Source: Flavobacterium psychrophilum (GTDB taxonomy: Bacteria > Bacteroidota > Bacteroidia > Flavobacteriales > Flavobacteriaceae). Taken from it: DNA of 30,805 nt. The position numbers and the translations under genes are program-made. The DNA is taken from contig CAMAWK010000008.1 of the NCBI GenBank assembly GCA_945861915.1, positions 1 through 30,805 on the forward strand, in the 5' to 3' direction. Below the pieces are notes generated by a model. That model made no database searches and was not told the origin of the DNA. It saw only the letters and a list, made by a program, of their open reading frames with translations. This document shows positions 15,718 through 25,443 of the stretch, in pieces. Positions within the stretch are counted from its first letter, which is position 1, and every line of letters starts with the position of its first letter.

Positions 15718-16536
15718 TTAATATTGCTCCTTTTCGTTCGGAAAATCAGACGATTTTACATCGGTAACATATTGAGCAATCGCAGTAGTCATGCCTTCGT
15801 AAAGATTCAGGTAGCGTCTTAAAAATCGTGGGCTAAATTCATTATTCATCCCCAGCATATCGTGAATGACCAACACTTGACCATCCACTTGTCCGCCAGC
15901 ACCAATACCAATTACAGGAATTGAAATACTTTGAGCTACTTTTTGGGCTAAATGAGCCGGAATTTTTTCAACAACAAGCGCAAAACACCCTAGTTTTTCG
16001 AGCATTTTTGCATCTTCAATTAATTTCTCGGCTTCTTCCTCTTCTTTGGCACGAACACTATAAGTTCCGAATTTATAAATGGATTGTGGGGTTAAACCCA
16101 AATGTCCCATTACTGGAATTCCAGCATTTAATATTTTTTTGATAGAATCTTTAATTTCACTGCCGCCTTCTAGTTTTACAGCATGACCACCGCTTTCTTT
16201 CATAATTCTGATAGCAGAACGCAGGGCTTCTTTTGGATCCGATTGATAACTTCCAAAAGGCAAATCGACAACTACTAATGCTCTGCTTATGGCTCGAACA
16301 ACACTTGATGCGTGATAAATCATTTGGTCTAATGTGATTGGCAAAGTCGTTTCGTGACCCGCCATAACATTCGATGCAGAATCGCCCACTAATATTACAT
16401 CAACTCCTGCCGAATCAACAATTTTACCCATTGTAAAATCGTATGCAGTGAGCATAGATATTTTTTCGCCATTTAATTTCATGTCAATTAATGACTTGGT
16501 AGTAATTCTTTTATAATCTTTTTTTGATACAGACAT
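15718..16536 (-). CDS. panB: 3-methyl-2-oxobutanoate hydroxymethyltransferase
   Basis: PanB makes ketopantoate from 2-oxoisovalerate and 5,10-methylenetetrahydrofolate, the first committed step to pantothenate and CoA. The 272-residue length is normal. Magnesium ligands are visible in [12 protein letters not shown] (Asp52), DLPFGSY (Asp91) and KLEGG (Glu123). GHLGLTPQS and LVVEKIP (probable catalytic Glu190) are also conserved. It starts 77 nt after the RimK-like gene's stop on the same strand and is followed after 14 nt by the pseudouridine synthase. No other pan gene is in the window. Confidence 0.96.
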   Translation of the reverse strand: MSVSKKDYKRITTKSLIDMKLNGEKISMLTAYDFTMGKIVDSAGVDVILVGDSASNVMAGHETTLPITLDQMIYHASSVVRAISRALVVVDLPFGSYQSDPKEALRSAIRIMKESGGHAVKLEGGSEIKDSIKKILNAGIPVMGHLGLTPQSIYKFGTYSVRAKEEEEAEKLIEDAKMLEKLGCFALVVEKIPAHLAQKVAQSISIPVIGIGAGGQVDGQVLVIHDMLGMNNEFSPRFLRRYLNLYEGMTTAIAQYVTDVKSSDFPNEKEQY

Positions 16537-16566
16537 GTAGGTGTATTAAGTTAGCTAACAAATTGG

Positions 16567-16594
16567 GTTGTAAAATTAATTAATTTACACCAAC
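16567..16594. promoter_or_regulatory. AT-rich imperfect palindrome upstream of panB
   Basis: GTAAAATTAATTAATTTAC (16570-16588) is an almost perfect palindrome flanked by GTTG and CAAC arms. It lies 30-60 nt before the panB start, in the gap after the RimK-like gene. It may be an operator or a weak hairpin; no T-run follows, so it is not called a terminator. Confidence 0.3.
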
Positions 16595-16613
16595 TTTTTA
16601 GAAATAGTCAAAC

Positions 16614-18002
16614 TTAGTGATCTGAGGTACTTATCTTTGATTTAAAATTCTTTTCTATTGCAAGAATCATTTCGCCTGCAATATCTTTATTTGTTGCTCC
16701 TTCAATACCTTCAAGACCGGGCGATGAGTTGACTTCAAGTAACAAAGGCCCTTTTGAAGATCGAATAATGTCTACTCCAGCTACTTTTAAATCCATTGAT
16801 TTTGCAGCTCGAAGAGCAATCTTTTTTTCGTCGGCAGTTGGTTTTATTACAGAAGCTGTACCTCCCAAATGGATGTTTGCTCTAAATTCACCAGGCATAG
16901 CTTCACGTTGAATAGTCGCAACTACTTTTCCATCAACAACAAACAAACGTAAATCTTTTCCGTCTGCTTCTTTTATAAACTCTTGAACTAATATATTGGC
17001 ATTTAGACTTTTGAATGCATTTATTACGCTTTCAGCCGCTTTTTTTGTTTCGGCTAAAACGACTCCTTTTCCTTGAGTTCCTTCTAATAGTTTGATGATA
17101 AGAGGAGAACCTCCAACCATTTTTATCAAATCATCGGTATCCAAAGGAGAATTAGCAAAACCTGTTGTTGGAATATCAATACCGCTTTGAAGCAATAATT
17201 GTAAAGAAAATAGTTTGTCACGTGATTGCGAAATAGCAGTTGATGAGTTTAAGCAAAAGACATTTAGAGATTCAAACTGTCGGGTTAAAGCACAACCGTA
17301 AAATGTAACATTAGGACGAATTCTGGGAATTATAGCGTCAAATTGGTTTAAAATTTTACCACCACGATAATGTATTTCTGGATTTTTGGCATCCAGTTTC
17401 ATATAACATTCTTTTATATTTAGAAAGTGCATTTCGTGACCACGCATTTCACCAGCCTCCATAATTCGTTTATTGCTGTATAACTCGGGATTACTAGCCA
17501 AAAGTCCTATTCGTAAACCTGAACTTGCTTTTTCGGAATTGCTATATACTTCTTTTAGATTTTCGCTCGTGGGTTGCCCTAAAAGATATTGTTGAGAAGG
17601 ATCTACAAGCACTCTTCCGCTCATCGCCTCTCGACCTAACAACATTCTAAAACCCATAGAATCTCTATTAGTTAGTGTAGTTTCGATAAGCCAATTTGAA
17701 TTTCCAATTTCTAAATTGGTTTGAATTACAAATCGTTGTTCTCTAAAACCGCTGGAGCTTTTAACAATTCTTTTACCAACTAATGGCGCTTCACAGTGAA
17801 TAATTGTTTTCACATTATTCTGAATTGGATTAATGTCAAATTTAACCCAGTTTTGCCCTTCTTTTTTAAATGGAGCAATATTTATAGCATGTAAAGCAGA
17901 GGTTTTTGCCCCTGAATCGATTCGGGCTTTAATGATTGGAATTCCTAACTCAGGTAAATGACACCATTCTTCACTGCCTAATATTATTTTATTTTGTAAC
18001 AT
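16614..18002 (-). CDS. rimK: Fused RimB-like (retropepsin-type) and RimK-like ATP-grasp ligase
   Basis: A 462-residue fusion. Residues about 1-140 are an ATP-dependent zinc protease/RimB-like domain of retropepsin type, with [14 protein letters not shown] (Asp29) and [11 protein letters not shown]. Residues about 160-455 are a RimK-type ATP-grasp amino-acid ligase with [43 protein letters not shown] and the Mg-binding [15 protein letters not shown]. RimK adds glutamates to the C-terminus of ribosomal protein S6 and RimB modulates RimK activity; here both are one chain. Whether S6 is the substrate is not shown. It is upstream of panB on the same strand and downstream of the tRNA terminator, so it must have its own promoter. 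Confidence 0.88.
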   Translation of the reverse strand: MLQNKIILGSEEWCHLPELGIPIIKARIDSGAKTSALHAINIAPFKKEGQNWVKFDINPIQNNVKTIIHCEAPLVGKRIVKSSSGFREQRFVIQTNLEIGNSNWLIETTLTNRDSMGFRMLLGREAMSGRVLVDPSQQYLLGQPTSENLKEVYSNSEKASSGLRIGLLASNPELYSNKRIMEAGEMRGHEMHFLNIKECYMKLDAKNPEIHYRGGKILNQFDAIIPRIRPNVTFYGCALTRQFESLNVFCLNSSTAISQSRDKLFSLQLLLQSGIDIPTTGFANSPLDTDDLIKMVGGSPLIIKLLEGTQGKGVVLAETKKAAESVINAFKSLNANILVQEFIKEADGKDLRLFVVDGKVVATIQREAMPGEFRANIHLGGTASVIKPTADEKKIALRAAKSMDLKVAGVDIIRSSKGPLLLEVNSSPGLEGIEGATNKDIAGEMILAIEKNFKSKISTSDH

Positions 18003-18172
18003 AAATAAGTTGCTATAGAAATTAAATAGGTTGTAAATATATATTGAAAAGTAGAATCTACACTATTAAGTTTCTATTAAATAAGTATGAAATATAAAAA
18101 AGAAGCTTTTGAAATAAATTTCACATCAAAACACAAGAAAGAGGACTATTGAATTAACATTAACTTAAAGTC

Positions 18173-18208
18173 AAAAAAAATCCTCATCTAGCAAAGCCGA
18201 TGAGGATT
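18173..18208 (-). terminator. Rho-independent terminator after tRNA-Gly
   Basis: A perfect 10-bp stem AATCCTCATC/GATGAGGATT (18179-18188 with 18199-18208) and 10-base loop is followed on the minus strand by eight T residues (18173-18180 as A on plus). It ends the tRNA transcript just past its 3' end. Confidence 0.9.
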
Positions 18209-18211
18209 AAG

Positions 18212-18284
<73 letters not shown>

Positions 18285-18581
18285 ATTACAACGGTGCAAA
18301 TATAGATAATTACTTAACTTGTTTGCAAGTTTTTTTATAAAAAAAATAAAATACCTCTTTAATGCTTTTATAACTATTTTAAAATTAAAATGTTACCATT
18401 TCATTGTTTAGTTATTTTTCTATTTTAATGTTTGAGTATTTCTGCTTTCTCTCTGATTCCGAGAATTAAAAGGTTAATTTTGACTTTTGTATTTTTCATG
18501 GTTAGTTTTGAGGGAAAAATAACTAAGTTTCTTTTTTTTTGTTAAAAAAATGTTATTTTTGCTTAAACTAGAATTGATTAT
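18285..18581. other. Intergenic region with a promoter for the DUF5916 gene
   Basis: About 297 bases without a reading frame. They separate tRNA-Gly (-) from the DUF5916 gene (+). A -7 box lies at 18554-18561. Confidence 0.5.
18554..18561 (+). promoter_or_regulatory. Candidate -7 box of the DUF5916 gene
   Basis: TATTTTTG matches TAnnTTTG, 20 nt before the ATG at 18582. A long T-rich run upstream gives only an imprecise -33 element (GTTTC near 18527). Confidence 0.45.
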
Positions 18582-20984
18582 ATGCCCAAAATTTACCATT
18601 CTATTTTCCTTTTATTGTTTTTGTTAGGATTTACAACTAATGCCCAAAAAAAGAAACTTCAAGCAAAATCTATTGTTGGAAATATTACTATTGATGGGAA
18701 ATTGGACGAAGATGATTGGAAAAATGCATCAATAGCTTCAGACTTTGTGATGTTTGAGCCAGATAATGGAAAACCAATTTCAGATTCAAAAAAAACAGAA
18801 GTTAAAGTGCTTTATGACAACAATGCACTTTATATAGCGGCTGTTTTGTTGGACGATGAACCTAATAAAATTTCGAACGAACTAACCAATAGAGATGTTT
18901 TTGGATTTTCGGATATTTTTTCTGTATCTATTAATGGATTTAATGACGGACAACAAGATTATAAATTCTATGTAAGTGCTGCAGGCGTTCAGTCAGATTG
19001 TTTAGCCACAGAAGCTGGAGAAGACTTAGCTTGGGACGCCATTTGGGAAAGTAAATCGGTAATCACAGAATCCGGTTGGATGGTCGAAATGAAAATTCCT
19101 TATGCTGCATTGCGTTTTTCAAATTCAAAGAAACAAACTTGGGGTTTGAATTTTATGCGGGATATTAAGAGAAATGTACAAAAATATACTTGGAATTTTG
19201 TAGATACTAAAATTGGCGCTGTAATAACCCAAACTGGAATTTTGGAAGGTATTGAAAATATTAAACCGCCCACTCGACTTTTTTTTATTCCTTATCTATC
19301 AGAATATTATCAACAGGAGGGTAGAATTTCCGACAGAACCTTTAAAGCTGGTTTAGACATAAAATATGGTTTAAACGACGCGTTTACTTTAGATGCCATT
19401 TTAGTTCCCGATTTTGGACAAACTAAATTTGATAATTATATTTTAAATACTCAGCCTTTCGAACAACAATTTGACGAAAACAGACCTTTTTTTACCGAAG
19501 CAACTGATTTGTTTTCGATTGGAAATTTATTTTATTCACGTCGAATAGGAGGAAGTCCTTCAACAGTTCCCGAATTTGACGATGCGGTAGAAGATGTTAC
19601 AAATGAACCAAGTTCAGTAGATTTAATCAACGCTATAAAAGTATCTGGTCGAACTGAAAAAGGTTTGGGAATTGGTTTTTTGAATGCATTAACCGAAAGG
19701 ACTTACGCTACAATTCAAAATAAATTTAATAATGAAACCCGTAAAGCTGTAATTGAACCATTAGTCAATTATAATGTAATAGTCTTAGATCAAAGGTTCA
19801 ATCAAAACTCATCCGTTTCTTTTGTGAATACAAACACTTCACGTAATGGAAGTTTTAGAGATGCGAATGTTTCTGCTTTGGTATTCGATTTGAAGACAAA
19901 GGCAAATACCTATAATTTATATGGCGATTTTAAGTACAGTGCGGTTAACTCTACAACCGATTTATATGGATATAAATCGGGACTAAATTTTGCCAAAACT
20001 AGTGGTAAATTAAGGTATTTAGTATCGGGTAGATATGTTTCTGAAGATTATGACATTAATGATTTGGGAATTATTTTTTACACTAATTACTACAGCGGAA
20101 ATGGTGAAATGAGTTACAGGATAGTAAATCCAACCAAAGTTTTTAATACATTTAAAATAACTCAGGAATTTGGTTTAGAGATTCAAAATACTACGGGTAA
20201 ACCTCAAGAAGCGTGGACAAAGATTTATGCGAATGCGAGTACGCTAAAAAATCATAATCTTGGTGCAGGACTGCAGATTAATCCAATTGATCGATTCGAT
20301 TTTTATGAACCAAGGGAATTTGGCAGTTATTTATACATTCCCAAAAGTGTTTATGGCTATTTACAATTTTTCTCGAACGAAAATAAACCGTTTAACTATT
20401 ATTTTGAAGCAATTGGAACTCAATTTGAACCCAAACAACGAAATACTGTTTTTATAAATGGTGGCGTAAAATACCGATTTAATGAGAAATTCTCATTGAG
20501 TTATGGATTTGAATATGAAAATTATAATAATGAAATTGGTGGTTTCGACAAAGATCGTGACAAAGAAAATATTGTTCTTGGTGAAAGAAATAGAGAAGTT
20601 TTACAGCATATAGTAACTAGTAAGTTTTCAATAACTAATACTATGAATATTAATCTTAGTACTCGATATTACTGGTCCTATTCTCAAAACAACAGTTTTT
20701 TCAATTTGCAAAACAATGGCTATTTAACACCAAATACTGCTTATTCTGAAAATCAAGATTTGAATGTCAACTCTTGGAATTTCGATTTGTCATACTCTTG
20801 GTGGTTTGCACCTGGAAGTGAATTTAAAGTTTTGTATCGTAACTATGGTGTCCAAGAATTAAATTCTATTGAAAAAAGTATCAAAACAAATTTTAAAAAT
20901 GTTTTTGATTCCGACCTAACTTCTATATTATCAGTTAGTTTACGCTATTTTATTGACTACAATAAGTTAAAATCAAAGCGTTAA
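18582..20984 (+). CDS. DUF5916 outer-membrane protein with N-terminal CBM9-like domain
   Basis: An 800-residue protein with a signal peptide (cleaved near TNAQ, residue 22) and a carbohydrate-binding family 9-like domain (about 27-220: ITIDGKLDEDDWKNA, ALYIAAVLLDDEP, GWMVEMKIPYAALRF). The rest is a long DUF5916 region of alternating beta-strands (FDENRPFFTEATDLF and IGGSP in the middle), predicted as an outer-membrane barrel. Such proteins are frequent in Bacteroidota; ligand and function are unknown, though the CBM9-like part hints at glycan contact. It ends FIDYNKLKSKR, without the terminal Phe of many barrels. It is a single-gene unit with gpmI starting 94 nt later from its own promoter. 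Confidence 0.85.
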   Translation: MPKIYHSIFLLLFLLGFTTNAQKKKLQAKSIVGNITIDGKLDEDDWKNASIASDFVMFEPDNGKPISDSKKTEVKVLYDNNALYIAAVLLDDEPNKISNELTNRDVFGFSDIFSVSINGFNDGQQDYKFYVSAAGVQSDCLATEAGEDLAWDAIWESKSVITESGWMVEMKIPYAALRFSNSKKQTWGLNFMRDIKRNVQKYTWNFVDTKIGAVITQTGILEGIENIKPPTRLFFIPYLSEYYQQEGRISDRTFKAGLDIKYGLNDAFTLDAILVPDFGQTKFDNYILNTQPFEQQFDENRPFFTEATDLFSIGNLFYSRRIGGSPSTVPEFDDAVEDVTNEPSSVDLINAIKVSGRTEKGLGIGFLNALTERTYATIQNKFNNETRKAVIEPLVNYNVIVLDQRFNQNSSVSFVNTNTSRNGSFRDANVSALVFDLKTKANTYNLYGDFKYSAVNSTTDLYGYKSGLNFAKTSGKLRYLVSGRYVSEDYDINDLGIIFYTNYYSGNGEMSYRIVNPTKVFNTFKITQEFGLEIQNTTGKPQEAWTKIYANASTLKNHNLGAGLQINPIDRFDFYEPREFGSYLYIPKSVYGYLQFFSNENKPFNYYFEAIGTQFEPKQRNTVFINGGVKYRFNEKFSLSYGFEYENYNNEIGGFDKDRDKENIVLGERNREVLQHIVTSKFSITNTMNINLSTRYYWSYSQNNSFFNLQNNGYLTPNTAYSENQDLNVNSWNFDLSYSWWFAPGSEFKVLYRNYGVQELNSIEKSIKTNFKNVFDSDLTSILSVSLRYFIDYNKLKSKR

Positions 20985-21029
20985 TTCTTCTAATAAAATC
21001 ATTGTAAGATTACTATTTGTTGTTTTAGT

Positions 21030-21063
21030 TTTGTTCTAGCTTTTTATAAATACTTTATATTTG
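21030..21063 (+). promoter_or_regulatory. Promoter of gpmI
   Basis: TTTG at 21030-21033 (-33) and TATATTTG at 21056-21063 (-7, exact TAnnTTTG) are separated by 22 nt, close to the Bacteroidota sigma-ABfr consensus. Transcription should start about 21070, after the TTG at 21061, which rules that TTG out as a start codon. Confidence 0.7.
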
Positions 21064-21078
21064 CAAAAAAAAGTTAAG

Positions 21079-22596
21079 ATGAATAAAAAAGTAATCCTCA
21101 TGATACTCGATGGTTGGGGTAAATCTCCAGACCCAAAAGTATCAGCAATTGATAACGCAAACATACCTTTTATAAATAGTTTATACGCTAATTATCCGAG
21201 CGCACAATTAAGAACCGATGGTTTGCATGTTGGACTGCCAGAAGGTCAAATGGGAAATAGTGAAGTAGGACACATGAATCTTGGTGCTGGGAGAATTGTT
21301 TATCAGGATTTAGCAAAAATTAATCTCGCTGTTGCAAATAATACTTTAACTAAAGAAACCGTTCTGATTGACGCTTTCAATTATGCAAAATCTAATAATA
21401 AAAAAGTTCACTTTTTAGGATTAGTTTCAGATGGCGGAGTTCACTCACACACTTCTCATTTAAGAGGATTGATTGATGCTACTCAAGAATATGGTTTGAA
21501 AGAAGTATTTGTCCACGCTTTTACTGATGGTAGAGATGTAGATCCAAAATCGGGTGTAACCTATATTCAAGATTTAGAAAAATATATTGAAAACACATCG
21601 GTAAAAATAGCTTCTGTTATTGGTCGCTATTACGCCATGGATAGAGACAAACGTTGGGAAAGAGTGAAACTTGCCTATGATTTATTAGTAAACGGAACCG
21701 GAACACCTACAAAAGATGCGGTTACATCAATAACCGAAAGTTATGCGAATAACGTAACAGATGAATTTATTCCACCACACATAATTGTTGGAGAAAACGA
21801 TTTGCCTTTAGCTACAATTAAAGAAGACGATGTGGTTATTTTCTTTAATTTCAGAACCGATAGAGGACGAGAATTAACAGAAGCCTTATCGCAGCAAGAT
21901 TTTCATGAGCAAAATATGCATAAATTGAACTTGTATTATGTAACGTTAACCAATTATGACGAAACATATCAAAACGTTAAAGTAGTTTATAATAAAGATA
22001 ACATTACAGAAACCTTAGGAGAAGTATTAGAAAAAGCGAATAAAAAACAAATTCGTATTGCTGAAACTGAAAAGTATCCGCACGTAACTTTTTTCTTTTC
22101 AGGTGGAAGAGAATTACCATTTGAGGGAGAAACTAGAATTTTAAGAAATTCTCCAAAAGTAGCTACTTATGATTTACAACCCGAAATGAGTGCTTTTGAA
22201 TTAGCAGACGCATTGGTGCCAGAACTTGAAAAAGGAGAAGTAGACTTTGTATGTTTGAATTTTGCCAATGGCGATATGGTAGGGCATACCGGTGTTATGA
22301 GTGCGGCTATAAAAGCCTGTGAAGCAGTAGATGCTTGTGCAAAAAAAGTAATTGATGCAGCTTTAGAAAACGGATATACTACTATTGTAATTGCTGATCA
22401 TGGCAATTGTGAAACCATGATAAATCCTGACGGAAGTCCAAACACAGCTCATACTACCAATCCTGTGCCTATTATTTTGGTTGATAACGAATTGAAAAAT
22501 ATAAAAGATGGTGTTTTAGGTGATATTGCTCCCACTATTTTGGAGTTAATGGGCATAAAAAAACCAGCGGCTATGTCTTGTAGTTCACTGGTTTAA
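21079..22596 (+). CDS. gpmI: 2,3-bisphosphoglycerate-independent phosphoglycerate mutase
   Basis: GpmI interconverts 3- and 2-phosphoglycerate in glycolysis/gluconeogenesis, using two manganese ions and a phosphoserine intermediate. From the ATG at 21079 it is 505 residues, the usual length. Conserved parts are MILDGWG (Asp11), GQMGNSEVGHMNLGAGR with nucleophile Ser61, HAFTDGRDVDP, RYYAMDRDKRWERV, FFNFRTDRGRE and the C-terminal metal site IADHGNCETM. The frame is open to a TTG at 21061, but that codon lies in the promoter -7 box. It ends 24 nt before a strong terminator and is convergent with clpC. Confidence 0.96.
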   Translation: MNKKVILMILDGWGKSPDPKVSAIDNANIPFINSLYANYPSAQLRTDGLHVGLPEGQMGNSEVGHMNLGAGRIVYQDLAKINLAVANNTLTKETVLIDAFNYAKSNNKKVHFLGLVSDGGVHSHTSHLRGLIDATQEYGLKEVFVHAFTDGRDVDPKSGVTYIQDLEKYIENTSVKIASVIGRYYAMDRDKRWERVKLAYDLLVNGTGTPTKDAVTSITESYANNVTDEFIPPHIIVGENDLPLATIKEDDVVIFFNFRTDRGRELTEALSQQDFHEQNMHKLNLYYVTLTNYDETYQNVKVVYNKDNITETLGEVLEKANKKQIRIAETEKYPHVTFFFSGGRELPFEGETRILRNSPKVATYDLQPEMSAFELADALVPELEKGEVDFVCLNFANGDMVGHTGVMSAAIKACEAVDACAKKVIDAALENGYTTIVIADHGNCETMINPDGSPNTAHTTNPVPIILVDNELKNIKDGVLGDIAPTILELMGIKKPAAMSCSSLV

Positions 22597-22619
22597 TTAT
22601 CATTTTTTAAATTTTTATT

Positions 22620-22651
22620 AAAGCCGTCTCAATTATGTGACGGCTTTTTTT
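22620..22651 (+). terminator. gpmI terminator embedded in the 3' end of clpC
   Basis: AAAGCCGTC (22620-22628) pairs with GACGGCTTT (22639-22647) and is followed by a T-run to 22651. The right arm encodes the last residues of ClpC on the other strand, whose stop codon (22629-22631) lies in the loop. Confidence 0.85.
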
Positions 22652-25181
22652 CTTCTTTTTTATCAACTATCACTGTTAATTCTTGTGTGTCCTGATTTAA
22701 ATCAATAGTAATGGTATCGCCAACACTAATTTTAGATGTAATAATTTCTTCCGCTAGTGCATCTTCCACATATTTCTGTATTGCTCGTTTTAACGGTCTT
22801 GCTCCAAATTGTTTATCATAGCCTTTCTCAGCAACAAATGCTTTTGCAGCATCCGAAAGATTTAATTCATATCCTAATTCGGTGATACGATCGTATAATT
22901 TTTTTAATTCAATTTCAATAATTAAATCGATGTCTTGTTTCTCTAAAGCATTAAATACAATTACATCATCAATTCTATTAAGAAATTCGGGTGCAAATGT
23001 TTTTTTCAATGCATTTTCAATAATACTTTTCGAATTATCATCGGCTTGGGCTATTTTAGCAGCAGTTCCAAAACCTACACCTTGACCAAAATCTTTCAAT
23101 TGTCTAGCTCCAACATTCGAAGTCATAATAATGATAGTATTTTTAAAATCAATTTTTCTTCCTAAACTATCTGTCAGGAATCCATCATCCAGCACTTGAA
23201 GTAACATGTTGAAAACATCTGGATGTGCTTTTTCAATTTCGTCTAAAAGTACTACGCAATACGGTTTTCTTCTCACTTTCTCAGTCAATTGTCCGCCTTC
23301 TTCATAACCAACATATCCTGGAGGTGCTCCAATAAGTCTAGAAATAGCAAATTTCTCCATGTATTCACTCATGTCAATTCGAATCAGAGCGTCTTCAGAA
23401 TCAAACAATTCTTTAGCTAAAACTTTAGCCAATTGTGTTTTACCAACACCTGTTTGTCCTAAAAAAATAAAAGAGCCGATTGGTCTATTTGGATCTTTCA
23501 ATCCTGCACGATTTCTTTGTATAGATCGTGCAATTTTGAGAACAGCTTCTTTTTGTCCAATCACCTTACCTTCAATAAGCTCAGGTAATTTGGCTAGCTT
23601 ATTACTTTCTGTTTGAGCAATTCTATTTACAGGAATTCCTGTCATCATCGAAACTACATCGGCTACATTGTCTTCTGTAACTTCAATTCGATTATTTTTA
23701 GCATCTTCTTCCCACTTTTCTTGTGCAATAGCTAACTCTTTTTCAATTCTTTTTTCGTCATCTCGCAATTTGGCAGCTTCTTCATATTTTTGTTTTTTGA
23801 CAACTGAATTTTTCAATTCACGAACCTCTTCTAATTGTCTTTCCAATTCCAAAATTTGTTTTGGAACATCAATATTAACGATGTGTACACGCGATCCAGC
23901 TTCGTCAAGCGCATCGATTGCTTTGTCTGGTAAAAATCGCTCTGACATGTACCGATCAGTCAATTTTACGCAAGCTTCTATAGCTTCTGGAGAATATTTT
24001 ACATTATGATGGTCTTCGTATTTATCTTTAATGTTATTCAAAATAGTAATCGTTTCAGAAATCGAGGTAGGTTCAATAATAACTTTCTGAAAACGTCTTT
24101 CTAATGCACCGTCTTTTTCAATATATTGTCTGTATTCATCAAGTGTGGTTGCGCCAATACATTGAATTTCTCCTCTTGATAAAGCGGGTTTAAACATATT
24201 AGAAGCATCAAGTGAACCTGTAGCACCACCAGCACCTACAATTGTGTGAATTTCATCTATAAATAGAATAATGTCATCATTTTTTTCTAATTCATTCATC
24301 ACCGCTTTCATTCGTTCTTCGAACTGTCCACGGTATTTTGTACCAGCCACAAGGCTTGCCAAATCGAGCGTTACCACTCGTTTATTGAATAATATTCTGG
24401 ATACTTTCTTTTGAATAATTCTCAAAGCCAAACCTTCGGCAATGGCTGATTTACCTACACCTGGTTCTCCTATAAGTAACGGATTGTTTTTCTTGCGACG
24501 GCTTAATATTTGGGAAACACGTTCAATTTCTTTTTCGCGTCCTACAACAGGATCGAGTTTTCCTTCTTCTGCCATTTCGGTTAAATCTCTACCAAAATTA
24601 TCTAAAACGGGTGTTTTTGATTTTTTGTTAGATTTGTTGGCAGGATTATTAAAATCAGCTCCTTTTAAACTTTCATCCTGACCAGAATCCTCATTATAGG
24701 ATTCATTTCTTGGTAAGTTATCCATAAAATCTTCTTCGTTTGGTGTCATATTCAAATATTGTTCTTTAGCTATATCATAATCAATTTTGAGTTTATTTAA
24801 TAGCTTGGTTGTAGGATCGTTTTCATTTCTTAAAATGCACAATAACAAATGTGCAGTACTAATCGAGGTGCTGTGAAATACTTTGGCTTCCAAAAAAGTG
24901 GTTTTTAAAGCGCGTTCTGCTTGTCGGGTAAGATGCAGGTTTTTCTTTTCGTTGTTAATCTCCAAATTTGGGTTTGCTGGACTTAGGATTTCAACTTTTC
25001 TTCTCAGATGATCTAAATCGACAGATAAATTATTTAAAATAGATATCGCTTTCCCGTTGCCATCTCTCAAAATCCCAAGCATTAAATGTTCCGTGCCAAT
25101 GAAATCGTGTCCCAATCTCAAAGCCTCTTCTTTGCTATAAGTAATTACATCTTTTACTCTTGGCGAAAAATTATCATCCAT
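22629..25181 (-). CDS. clpC: ATP-dependent Clp protease ATP-binding subunit ClpC
   Basis: An 850-residue HSP100 unfoldase that feeds ClpP or acts in disaggregation. It has an N-domain with two Clp-N repeats (about 1-145), AAA1 with Walker A GEPGVGKS (238-245) and Walker B ILFIDEIHT (about 305-313), and a UVR/middle segment rich in charged helix (about 445-490; KKQKYEEAAKLRDDEKRIE). AAA2 has Walker A GQTGVGKT (575-582) and VVLLDEIEKAHPDVF, and a C-terminal Clp domain closes the chain. The linker at about 148-190 is Asn/Asp/Ser-rich. The UVR motif supports ClpC over ClpA/ClpB. It is transcribed divergently from gyrA across a 262-nt gap and ends inside the gpmI terminator. Confidence 0.96.
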   Translation of the reverse strand: MDDNFSPRVKDVITYSKEEALRLGHDFIGTEHLMLGILRDGNGKAISILNNLSVDLDHLRRKVEILSPANPNLEINNEKKNLHLTRQAERALKTTFLEAKVFHSTSISTAHLLLCILRNENDPTTKLLNKLKIDYDIAKEQYLNMTPNEEDFMDNLPRNESYNEDSGQDESLKGADFNNPANKSNKKSKTPVLDNFGRDLTEMAEEGKLDPVVGREKEIERVSQILSRRKKNNPLLIGEPGVGKSAIAEGLALRIIQKKVSRILFNKRVVTLDLASLVAGTKYRGQFEERMKAVMNELEKNDDIILFIDEIHTIVGAGGATGSLDASNMFKPALSRGEIQCIGATTLDEYRQYIEKDGALERRFQKVIIEPTSISETITILNNIKDKYEDHHNVKYSPEAIEACVKLTDRYMSERFLPDKAIDALDEAGSRVHIVNIDVPKQILELERQLEEVRELKNSVVKKQKYEEAAKLRDDEKRIEKELAIAQEKWEEDAKNNRIEVTEDNVADVVSMMTGIPVNRIAQTESNKLAKLPELIEGKVIGQKEAVLKIARSIQRNRAGLKDPNRPIGSFIFLGQTGVGKTQLAKVLAKELFDSEDALIRIDMSEYMEKFAISRLIGAPPGYVGYEEGGQLTEKVRRKPYCVVLLDEIEKAHPDVFNMLLQVLDDGFLTDSLGRKIDFKNTIIIMTSNVGARQLKDFGQGVGFGTAAKIAQADDNSKSIIENALKKTFAPEFLNRIDDVIVFNALEKQDIDLIIEIELKKLYDRITELGYELNLSDAAKAFVAEKGYDKQFGARPLKRAIQKYVEDALAEEIITSKISVGDTITIDLNQDTQELTVIVDKKEEKKPSHN

Positions 25182-25443
25182 AATATAAACGTATTGTTTA
25201 AGGTAAATTTAGTGATTTTGGTTTTAAAAAGCAAAAACTAAACTAGTTGAAGTATTCTAATTGCTAATTGACAAAAAAAGAATGATAAAAACGTTAAAAC
25301 TAACTTAATTTATTAACTAAAAACTAACTCAAATTTGTTAATAAATCATTTAAATTAGAATCGTAAAATGGTATAAAAAAAATCAAAATGACGTATATTA
25401 GCACGTTTTGAAATTAAAATAAATTTATTAAATAGTTACAATT

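Noticed and set aside
21061..21078. TTG start for gpmI adding six residues
   Set aside because: The TTG overlaps the exact -7 promoter box at 21056-21063, and the ATG at 21079 gives the usual N-terminus.
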